Shown here one piece after another: positions 55,421 through 64,000 of a stretch of DNA of 64,000 bases; within the stretch, counting starts at the first letter, position 1, and the number at the start of each line of letters is the position of its first letter. The notes under the pieces were generated by a model, which saw only the letters and a program-made list of their open reading frames with translations, had not been told where the DNA came from and did not search any database. Both the position numbers and the translations under genes were made by a program. Source of the stretch: Prorocentrum cordatum (taxonomy: Eukaryota > Sar > Dinophyceae > Prorocentrales > Prorocentraceae); the NCBI GenBank assembly GCA_963575745.1, contig CAUYUJ010015948.1:1331181-1395180 (forward strand), given 5' to 3'.

Positions 55421-56044
55421 GCCGCAGCTGCTGCTTTCACCGCTCCTGCCACTGACCCTGCCCCACTTCCTCACGCTCTGCTCGTTTCTGCAGGCAACGA
55501 CTCGCCGCGATCTACTCGAAAGGCAACTGCTCGCATGTCGAGTGGAACCTCCCGTGGGGGACGTCTCCTGCCCTTGTCCGCTTGCGGATAACCGCCTTGC
55601 GGGTTGTGGAGCGTGCTCGCCAACGGAGGCACCATACCACCGAAGACTCGATGTTTTCGTGTCGCTGGCCCCTGGAACTTACGCACCCTTCTCAAGAACA
55701 GGCCTTCCATGCCAACAATGTGCAGAAAGCACCTGTGCAGCAACACCGTGTCCTTGCCAGGGCCATCCTGGAACCTGGCATGGCGTGCACGCCATGCACC
55801 CCAAGCACTGTGGTGGCGTATAGGTGCCTCCTGCGGAGATCAGTTTTTTGTTGGCGGCCCCTGGGCCGACAAGTGGCCAACTCGGGCGCGAGAAGCCTGC
55901 GGCGGATGGCCGATCTCCCCCCTGTACTGGCGTCCTGCCGCGAGAGTTAGGTGTGTCGGGGTCGGCCTTGGCCCTCATCAGCACCTCCACAGCGGCGACA
56001 TTGCGCCTGCCCCGCACACCCTTTGGTCGGCTACGCCGGCTCAG
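55421..56044. other. spacer, no gene recognised
   Basis: GC-rich non-repetitive sequence. Overlapping frames on both strands, no domain. Confidence 0.35.
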
Positions 56045-56270
56045 CAATCATCGAATCGGAAAGGCGTATCGGATCGAGATGTGCATCGGATCGGGCTGCA
56101 TCGGCACGTCATCGAAATCGAATCAGGTCCGCCAAGACCCGCAACATCCCCATGCAAACATCCATGCAAACATCGGGCCATATCGGATCATCTGAATATC
56201 GGAATCGAATCAGGTCGGGCCATCTGGAATCGGCATCGAATCGGATCAGTCGGATCGACATGATTCCTGC
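56045..56270. repeat. dispersed ATCGG-rich repeat, copy 3 of 3
   Basis: GATGTGCATCGGATCGGGC, CATGCAAACATCGGGCCA, CGGATCATCTGAATATCGG and ATCGAATCGGATCAG align in order with the copies at 13.1 and 15.7 kb. Confidence 0.8.
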
Positions 56271-56570
56271 AATGGCAAATTCGTGTCGTGACGACCTGCA
56301 CGTTGATCCCTGACACCGCGTGGAATGTGCAACCTTGAACGATCGCGGCCTTCCGATGGCGATATCTCGATGTCGGCCGAGTCCGGGCCACCTGCGGCGT
56401 CCATCGACCCGGGTCAATCCAGACCCGGACCAGTCAGGCTCTGCAGGACCCTGCACGCAAGCCAGGGTCAGTGCACCCCTGGCTCTGCAGGATCCTGCAA
56501 GATCAGGCGCTCTGGCTGACCCCCGGCTGCATTGACCCCGGTCCCTTGAGCCCCGAGTCCAGCCCTGCAC
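56271..56570. other. spacer with GACCCGG / CTGCAGGA words
   Basis: Short recurring phrases CTGCAGGACCCTGCA and CTGCAGGATCCTGCA near 56440 and 56492. Nothing else. Confidence 0.45.
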
Positions 56571-56830
56571 GCCCGCGCTGGGGTCGCCGACGCGTCGACA
56601 CGACGCGAGTCCTCCGTACGGCACGAACGGGGCTAAGCGTCCCCAGGCAAACGGATGCAGATCTCTAACGTGCTGAGATGTCAGGCGGGTTGCGCCCGCT
56701 GCGCCCGCGCCAGGGTCGCCGCCGTGTCGACACGACACGAATCGTCCGTCTAGCACGAGTGGGGCTGGGCGTCCCCAGGCAAACGGATGCAGATCTCCGG
56801 GCGTCCTCAGATGTCAGGCTGGCTGGTGCT
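56571..56830. repeat. 132-bp tandem duplication
   Basis: Two copies share GCCCGCGC..GGGTCGCCG, GTCGACACGACGCGA, GCGTCCCCAGGCAAACGGAT and GAGATGTCAGGC. The ACGGATG words are at 56651 and 56783. Confidence 0.85.
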
Positions 56831-57739
56831 TCTGAGCGTGTGCCTCAAGAGAGCCAAGAAGGCCCGAGAACAAAAAAAACACGGGTGGCTTCTTGCCATC
56901 GCTCAGACGTCCATTCCTCGTGCATTTTTAGATTTCGTGCATAATTTGTCCCACGATGATCCAGGATGGTCCTCAGTAGTCCCCGCCGAGTTAAATTCAC
57001 ACGTCCGAGCGATGCCAAGGCCTCCAAGAGAGCGATACCCCCTGGAAGCCCCCAAGCGCCACGAGGAAATGTTTGGGCCTCCTCGGACGTCTTGGGCTGC
57101 TTATTGTGGGAGCCACTGAGGTGCCTGCTGCTCACCTTGATCCTCTTCCTCGTCCCCCCTCGTACCAAGGAGCCAGCCAGAGGCATCTCAAATCATACCC
57201 TCGCCGGCGCGGATTGGAACCAAGCCCCCTCGTCAAACGAGGCCCCCTCCGCATCCCGCAGGCACCATACGAAAGCTTCAGCCCCAAACCAACAGCACGG
57301 CTGTGCGCTCCTGCGTACGTCAAACCAGCGGGACCGCTGTGCCCCGCGGCAGCGGGCCCCGGGCCAACCCCACCGCCCCACCGCCCGGTGCAACACGAGG
57401 CCGAGCGTCCCCATCTCCCAGCCAGGCTCCGCCGCCGGGCCTACCCCCCAAGAGGGCCAGGAGGAGAAAGATGATGACATCAACGCAGCGACGTCTGCTC
57501 GCCCCATGAGGCCAGCACGCCACGCATGCGACTGGAAACGGACTCGCGCGGCGCCCAATCACCCTGACAAGACCCGACCAGAACCGAGCAGACCAAGCCA
57601 GTCCAGAACAACACCGTCGGCAATGAGCAAACAGTGCAGGAGTCGACGCAACCGCTCTGGGGGTTGGCAGCACTTTCCGTCGCCACCGTCGCAGCAGCCG
57701 TTGCATACGCCGTCGTGGCTTATGCAATAGTCATACACT
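56831..57739. other. spacer, no gene recognised
   Basis: Frames of up to 254 codons on + and 121-135 on - overlap. The + frame (56966-57730) is Pro/Arg/Ser-rich, lacks any motif I know and is bounded by low-complexity sequence, so I do not call it a gene. Confidence 0.35.
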
Positions 57740-58070
57740 AGAAGTCGTCGCCCTCCGTCGGCTCTGGCGCTCTGGTCTCTTTTTCGGGTCTGGCGAATGA
57801 GGTCGGTGACAGCGGCTCCGGCGTAGGACTGCTGGTTGGGCTTGGCGTCGGACTGCTCGTCAGGCTGTGGCGTGCGTGCTGAAATTGGACTGCTGGTCGG
57901 GCTGTGCGCCAGACTGCTTGTCGTGCTGGGCGTCAGAGCTGCAGTCAGTGGCTTGGTTGTTATTGTTCTGGTGGTCCTGGTACGCGCTGTCAAAATCATT
58001 GCCATCGTAACTGTCACAGCTGTGGTTGTCCTAGCGGTGGAAGTGGATGCCGTAGTCGACAAACGTAGTA
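57740..58070 (-). other. possible Gln/Asp-rich repetitive coding remnant
   Basis: On the - strand an AQPDQQS-like octapeptide recurs (AQHDKQSG, AQPDQQSN, then after a frame shift PQPDEQSD, AKPNQQSY) beside an N/D/Q-rich stretch. DNA words CTGCTGGTCGGGCT account for the periodicity. The + strand frame instead gives a hydrophobic Val/Leu stretch. I cannot say which, if any, is coding. Confidence 0.3.
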
Positions 58071-58690
58071 GTAGCATTCGTGCAGTAGCTAGCTGCGATT
58101 GCTGGTCGCCTGTCAGACTGTGCCTTCGCCGCGCGTGGAACACGCCCCGCCGTCACCAGCTTTGCCCTCCAAGCAACCATTGCACTCCCCATTGCCATGC
58201 TGGCTGGCGACTATTTGACTCCCGCGGCTTCTCCAGAGGCCTGGGGAATTCAATTGGGAAACCAAGCCTCCAACATTCTAGCAAACCCCAAGATGGTCAC
58301 ACGGGTCCGTGCTGGCGTCGCCTTGGGGGTCGCTTTGACCGTCTTGGAGGCCCTCGAAGCTGGCTCAAAATACCCGAACCGTTCCAGACCCGACTATTCC
58401 GTGTGATTTCAAATCCTCGCCACTTCTGTCCTGAGATCGTGCAAGACGGCCGAAGAAGCCTCCAAGATCGCCTCACGACGGCCCAAAAGGCTCCCATCAC
58501 AGATCCGAGAGGCCTCCAAGACGGCTCGAAGAACTGCCAAACAAACGCTCCGCAGCCAGACCACTGAAAGCTTCACCTCCAACATGGACACAGGGTCCTT
58601 CAGAGCCATCCAAGTGACCCTCTGAAAACTTCCCAAGAAGCCCCAGAGACTTGCCAATACTTCCTAGTGGGCCTTCAAGAACTCTGGTTC
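58071..58690. repeat. spacer ending in weak composite repeat
   Basis: From about 58430, CAAGACGGCC and CCAAGA-type words appear at low density. Before that there is no feature. Confidence 0.5.
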
Positions 58691-60544
58691 ATGACCCAGA
58701 CACGCTGGCGGTTTGGGCCGAAGGCCACTGGACACCAGCAAGATCGGCGTGTACACCCAGACCACATTATCATGATCATGCTGTGTCTGTACACTCTTAG
58801 GCCAGATTGACCGCGTGTCGAAGTCTTGCTGTCACGATATTTCAAATAGCGAAGCCCAAACATGCGCCAGCAGACACACACACACACATGTTCGAACGCC
58901 ACTGCTGGCACCCTACTTTGCACCGTGTCTTTCTGTGACGCAATGTTGCAATACCCATCATGAGCAAACATGGCTACCGAAGACGAGGACCCAGAAGGGG
59001 TTGGTGCAAGAAAAGGGAGGGTAAGGAGTAGATCAGGCTTTCCGGCTGTTTGCATGGAGCTCAGCGGCATATACATGGGCTCTTGAGCCACTGGCTATCA
59101 TGTTGACCAAAGGCCACACGAAATGGCGCGACGCGCAGAAAACATGCGTGAAGTGCGCCCGAGGCACTGCACGGCCGAACACCACCACCCCGTTGGCCCG
59201 CATCACTGCGTTCCTTTCTTACCCCAAGCACCGTGATGCAGCGTAGTGCAAGTACGTCAGTCGGACCGTGTCGACCCCGCCCTCAGGCGCGAGACTCGCA
59301 ACCCGAAGTAGCAGGCGCATGCGCGAGAGCGTAGATGAGGCAGCGTCGTGAGACTCAATGCCAAGATCCTGTCCAAATCCGTCCCAAGTGCCAAGTCGCC
59401 GTCATCGAACTATCCTACCTCACCAGCAAATGACGTAGCACTGATGACGGCTTCTTGCGCACGGAAACCATAAGGCCGACGGGCTGAAGAAGAGGAGGTG
59501 GCGATTCGCACACTCACGACATGATCAACCAATGCAAACAAGTATCACAACCTCCATCAAATCCGCTCCAAACATACTGCATATACTAACCCTTGTTCTA
59601 ACGCGCGGAAGAATTAGAACGGCCCCTACTAAGCTTGCACAACGTATGGTTATAGCACCTTCCGTAGATATGAAGAGCGCATGGTGGGCGAAACGCCGTG
59701 AGTAGCTACAACGAGACTGATTGTCTGTCTACCAACCTTGGGAATGCCAATATGAACGGGACAAGGTAGCATGAAGATATACTGGCGGCGCGCGAACACA
59801 GTTGCATGTGATTCGAGACACCTACAATCTATGAAAAAGATCACGCACGCTTCAAAATGTAGGTTTCATACATGCACTTGCGTATGATCAGGAGGGGGGC
59901 GTCGCCTTTGAGCACATGAGGCCAACACCTGGTAAATGATTGAAGACCCATCCCTTGTGGTCGGCGAGTTTCAAGAACAAGACGCCAACGTCTGTTCGAA
60001 GCGTGCCCGTCACCCTGGGCAAAGACACACATGAAACAATCAACACATGACTTCTGCACATTGCGAACACATGTCGCTACTGATGCACTGTTTTCGCACA
60101 CTGCGTGCACGACGGCTGAAGAAAGAATGGGTGGCAAGCCGTGAATAGCCCGATGATGGAGCACCGAGCTATACAACTGACGCTCGTGGCAACTTGGCGC
60201 TCGTGCGAACTCCCTGTCTCTGCCTTGCTGCCAACATGGGGGCGAATTTTCAGGAACGAATCGTGTCGACACATGCGTGGGGCTCATGTGCCGACGCTGA
60301 AAATTTAGATCCTTTATGCCTGGACATGGAATGCCGATGGCAAAACTGTCCGGTCTTCTTAAGCTGCCGTCGCGCATGCCGTTTTTTACTTACGGGCATC
60401 TTCAACCCCTCAGTCTAACTTTTTTTGTTCTAGCAAGGAGGCTGGCAACAATGTGGGCACGTCGCGACCTCTATGATTTATGGCTCGCATGTGCATTGGC
60501 CGATGCGACCTGTAGAGCAGCAGATCAGAGTTGCACAAGAGCAG
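58691..60544. other. longest repeat-poor stretch, one unassigned - strand frame
   Basis: The composition is more balanced here than elsewhere. A - strand frame at 59841-60377 (178 codons) contains residues such as STRFVPENSPPCWQQGRDRE and VCENSASVATCVRN. I recognise no family, and it lacks upstream or downstream partners. If a host exon lies in the window outside 34.8-35.5 kb, this is a candidate region. Confidence 0.25.
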
Positions 60545-60647
60545 CTCTCTCTCTCTCTCTCACTCTCTCTAGCTGTGCTAATACAAGAAAACCAAACTTT
60601 ACTTATATATACGTGTATATGTATACGTATTTATATATATATATATA
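60545..60647. repeat. TC run and TA-rich stretch
   Basis: CTCTCT run at 60546-60574, then TATATA/TACGTATA words up to the hairpin. Confidence 0.9.
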
Positions 60648-60687
60648 CTAGAACCACGCGCGCGCTTCGCGCGCGCTTAGGTTCTAG
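60648..60687. other. perfect-armed GC hairpin (CTAGAACC...GGTTCTAG)
   Basis: CTAGAACC (60648-60655) pairs with GGTTCTAG (60680-60687), and inside it GCGCGCGC (60658-60665) pairs with GCGCGCGC (60669-60676) over a TTC loop. That gives 16 pairs in 40 bases directly after a TA tract. It may mark a repeat boundary or act as a structural element in RNA. Confidence 0.85.
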
Positions 60688-60789
60688 CTAGGAGGCGAGC
60701 CTGAGTCAACGAAAGTCGCAGGGAAGGGGGCAGGGGGAAGAAGGCCAGAGAGCGCTGAAGGATACAAATACTGGAACCCTCTTGTGATT

Positions 60790-61200
60790 TTGTGGGGGGC
60801 CTCGTCTGGCCGCTCGCTGGGAGTTTGACGTAGCTTCTCGGGAGCCTCTGAACCTGTCGGGGGCCTCCTGGAAGCAGGTTCGAAGCATTTTTGGGGCCGA
60901 TTTGGGGCTTCTCGGGGCCTCCTTTGGGCCTCTTGGGGGTCTCCTGGGGCCTCTTGAGGGGCCTCCTTGGGGCCTCCTGGCGGCCTCTTGGGGCGGAAGG
61001 CTCGAGCTTGCGGTTCGTGGTCCCCCTCTGGGCCCCCTCTTGGGCCCGTCTTGGGGCCCTCTTGGGCCATCTTGGGCGCCTCTTGGGCCGTCTTGGGGCC
61101 CTCTTGGGCTGTCCTGGGGCCCTCTTGGAAGCTTCTTGGGCCGTCTTGGGGCGGTCTTGGAGGCCTCTTGGGCCGTCTTGGACGCGGTAAAGCCCAAGAT
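60790..61200. repeat. composite repeat leading into a satellite, CTTGGGCC orientation
   Basis: GGGGCCTCCTTGGGGCC and CTCTTGGGCCGTC words, with a GGCGGAAGGCTCGAGCTTGC module near 60992 like that in the 6.9-8.1 kb block. Confidence 0.85.
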
Positions 61201-62695
61201 GCGAACATGCGAAAAATATATGTTTTCCCATAGGAATGGCACGATTGTTGTTTCTTGGACCTCTCTGGGGTGCCTCTCGGAACGTCTTGGGCTGATTTTG
61301 GAAGCCTTTTGGCGCCTCTGGGCGGCGTTTTGGCGCCTCCTGGGATATGTTGGGCCGGAAGCTCGGAATTCGAGAGTGGCTTTCTCCTTCTGGGACCCCT
61401 CTCGAAGTCGTCTTGGGGTTCTCTTGGGCCGTCTTGGGGCCGTCCTGAGCCACTCGTGCGCAGCCTTGGAGCGCTCCCGGAGGCCTCCTAGGCCGTCTTG
61501 GAGGCCTCTTGGGCCGTCTTGGACGCGGTGAAAGCCCAAGATGCGAACATGCGAAAAGTATACGTTTTCCCATGGGAATGGCACGATTGTTGTTTCTTGG
61601 ACCTCTCTTGGGGTGCCTCTCGGAACGTCTTGGGGTGCTTTTGGGAGCCTTTTGGCGCCTCTTGGCGGCATTTTGGCGCCTCCTGGAGACTCTTGGGCCG
61701 GAAGCTCGGAATTCGAGGTTGGCTTTCTCCGTCTGGGACCCCTCTCGAACTCGTCTTGGGGCTCTCTTCGGCCGTCTTGGGGCCGTCCTGGGCCACTCGT
61801 GCGCAGCCTTGGAGCGCTCCCGGAGGCCTCGTAGACCGTCTTGGGCGCCTCTTGGGCCGTCTTGGACGCGGTGAAAGCCCAAGAGGCGAACATGCGAAAA
61901 ACATATGTTTTCCCATAGGAATGGCACGATTGTTGTTTCTTGGACCTCTCTTGGGGTGCCTCTCGGAACGTCTTGGGGTGCTTTTGGGAGCCTTTTGGCG
62001 CCTCTTGGCGGCATTTTGGCGCCTCCTGGAGCCTCTTGGGCCGGAAGCTCGGAATTCGAGGTTGGCTTTCTCCGTCTGGGACCCCTCTCGAACTCGTCTT
62101 GGGGCTCTCTTCGGCCGTCTTGGGGCCGTCCTGGGCCACTCGTGCGCAGCCTTGGAGCGCTCCCGGAGGCCTCGTAGACCGTCTTGGGCGCCTCTTGGGC
62201 CGTCTTGGACGCGGTGAAAGCCCAAGAGGCGAACATGCGAAAAATATACGTTTTCCCATGGAATGGCACGATTTTTGTTTCTTGGACCTCTCTTGGGGTG
62301 CCTCTCGGAACGTCTTGGGGTGCTTTTGGGAGCCTTTTGGCGCCTCTTGGCGGCATTTTGGCGCCTCCTGGAGCCTCTTGGGCCGGAAGCTCGGAATTCG
62401 AGGTTGGCTCTCTCCGTCTGGGACCCCTCTCGAACTCGTCTTGGGGCTCTCTTCGGCCGTCTTGGGGCCGTCCTGGGCCACTCGTGCGCAGCCTTGGAGC
62501 GCTCCCGGAGGCCTCGTAGACCGTCTTGGGCGCCTCTTGGGCCGTCTTGGACGCGGTGAAAGCCCAAGAGGCGAACATGCGAAAAATATACGTTTTCCCA
62601 TGAGAATATCACGATTTTGGCTTCTTGGGCCTCTCTTGGGCTGCCTCTCGGAGCGTCTTGGAGGCTTCTGGGACCTTCTTGGTGTCATGACAGGC
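61201..62695. repeat. 343-bp satellite, four copies and a partial fifth
   Basis: GCGAACATGCGAAAA starts at 61201, 61543, 61886, 62229 and 62571 (spacings 342, 343, 343, 342). Each unit contains TATATGTTTTCCCAT, GGAATGGCACGATT, CTTGGACCTCTCTTGG, GGCCGGAAGCTCGGAATTCG, GGGACCCCTCTCGAACTCGT and GGACGCGGTGAAAGCCCAAG. Copies 2-4 are nearly identical, copy 1 is diverged, and the fifth decays after about 90 bases. The unit keeps the architecture of the composite repeats elsewhere. Confidence 0.95.
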
Positions 62696-62864
62696 GTCTT
62701 GGAAGGCATCTGGAGCCATCGGAGCGCGTTCCGAAGCCGCCTGCGAACGATCTTGGACGGCGTCCGGCGGTCCGACGAGCCTCCGGGCCCCCCGGAGCCC
62801 ACATTTGTGGTCGGGGTCCCGGCCCCGGGCCCCCGGACCCGGTGCGCCGTTATATGTGTGTATA

Positions 62865-62865
<1 letters not shown>

Positions 62866-62932
<67 letters not shown>
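62866..62932. repeat. TC dinucleotide run followed by TA run
   Basis: About 40 bases of TC then about 25 of TA. Confidence 0.97.
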
Positions 62933-62984
62933 ACGGATCCGGCCAGATCTGGGTCCCGCTGGGGGCCGCTTGGTCCGGAGCGCG

Positions 62985-63435
62985 CCTGGAGGGCCCAAGA
63001 CGGCAGCTGATGGCTTCCAGAGGGCCCCAAGCTGGGCCAGGAGTGCTACAAGACGCCCACGGTGGCCCCAAGGGAGTCCCAGAGGCTCCCCTTTCGCCCC
63101 AAGACATCCCAAGAGGCCTCCCGAGGGAGCCCCCAACGCCAAAATCGTTTGTCGCCTTCCCGACGCTCCAAGACGCCCCCCAGATCGCCCCAAGAGGCAC
63201 TCAGGAGGCCCCCGCGACGCCCAAGAGGGCCCAAAGACGGCCCAAGAGGCGCCCAAGACAGACGGCCCAGGAGGACCCCAAAACGGCTCCCGAGAGGCAC
63301 CAAGGACCCCCAACAGGCCCCAGCTCCCCAAAAGGCCCCCCAAAAAGCCCAAGGGACGCCCAAACAGCCCCCGTAAGAGGGGTCAAAACAGCTCCCAGAA
63401 AGCACCCTGCAAGCCACTTGGGCCCCCTGGAGTAG
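62985..63435. repeat. composite repeat, CCAAGAGGCC orientation
   Basis: GGCCCAAGACGGC, CCAAGAGGCCTCCC and CCCAAGAGGGCCC words. Orientation is opposite to the 60.8-62.7 kb block, with the TC/TA run between them. Confidence 0.85.
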
Positions 63436-63455
63436 TACGGCGGGCGACGGTCAGA

Positions 63456-63565
63456 TAAAATATGTATATATATATACATATACATATACACAGATATGTG
63501 TGTACATATACATATATATATATATATATATATATGTATATCTGTATATATATATATATATATGG
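63456..63565. repeat. TA-rich dinucleotide array
   Basis: TATATA and CATATA runs with ACACAGATATGTGTG in the middle. Confidence 0.95.
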
Positions 63566-64000
63566 AAGTCGAGGTGTGACCTGTAGAGCAGGCACAAGAC
63601 TGAAGCCATAGAGCGGGACATGGAAATATGTGCCACTCGAACTGCAAAAACTGCAAAAACTGATCCGTGGTACCTGACGCCTGTTTGACTACTCCATATA
63701 TCCGAACTCAAATGTTCGATTACGTGTCCAAGCCAACCCGGCACGGTACACATTTATCGGCCGTGTTGTCGTCGCAATCCTACACTTCGGACGCGCGCGT
63801 GCACCACGCATGCATGTTATCCTTGTCTGGGACATGCGCGTACGAATGGCATATATATAGATGTATACATAGCCGCCGATGTCAGACATAAACACATGCG
63901 CGCACATACGCATGCATACACATACATAGACATGTACACACATCAATCACATAAATATCCCGGACCACTTCCAAAACCATAATCATTGCTTTCATGTATA
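63566..64000. other. spacer at window end
   Basis: Mixed sequence with CATACA/CATATA words after about 63845. No gene recognised. Confidence 0.35.

Noticed and set aside
60677-63030. Minus-strand open frames of 633 and 774 codons and plus-strand frames of 356 and 374 codons
   Set aside because: They lie in the 343-bp satellite and composite repeat. Frames are open on both strands at once, the 343-base unit shifts frame at each copy, and no domain is present.

Overview
The window looks like nuclear DNA of a dinoflagellate (Symbiodiniaceae-like or a relative). The evidence is indirect. It carries one large Ty1/copia-type retrotransposon with a methyltransferase-like insertion, a feature I associate with dinoflagellate retroelements. 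There is also a short non-LTR reverse transcriptase fragment with the same flavour, a very high GC content, and an extraordinary load of simple and composite repeats. I see no bacterial or organellar gene organisation, no rRNA or tRNA gene, and no convincing spliced-leader sequence.

Layout. 1-6624: the internal part of a copia-type retrotransposon on the + strand, broken by frameshifts and cut by the window start (Gag zinc knuckle, protease, methyltransferase-like domain, integrase, reverse transcriptase, RNase H). 6.8-8.1 kb: GC-rich composite repeat built on a CTTGGGCC-like word. 8.9-12.6 kb: CA, GCAC, CCTA and CATA microsatellites. 13-19.4 kb: dispersed and tandem minisatellites. 20-24.5 kb: large blocks of the composite repeat in the opposite orientation, partly as a diverged tandem of about 1.05 kb. 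25.7-27.2 kb and 40.5-42.8 kb: two copies of one foldback-like mobile element with matching inverted ends and imperfect 8-bp flanking duplications. 29-34.4 kb: tandem repeats and long CAT/ATC arrays. 34.6-35.5 kb (- strand): a small Cys-rich zinc-binding gene with three repeated modules. 35.8-37.7 kb (- strand): remains of a non-LTR retrotransposon. 42.9-46 kb: a mosaic of inverted minisatellite arrays. 48-54.4 kb: more composite repeat, an 89-bp satellite and other tandem repeats. 54.7-55.4 kb: a CAT/ATC array. 60.6-63.5 kb: a GC hairpin, a 343-bp satellite and TC/TA arrays.

Function. Apart from the retrotransposon and the zinc-finger-like gene I recognise no host gene. Most long open frames on both strands exist because the repeats are GC-rich and stop-poor. 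The window is best read as retroelement and satellite territory between genes. The points most worth following are the methyltransferase-like domain without the canonical catalytic cysteine, the foldback element family, the dispersed CCAAGAGGCC composite repeat, and the modular zinc-binding gene.
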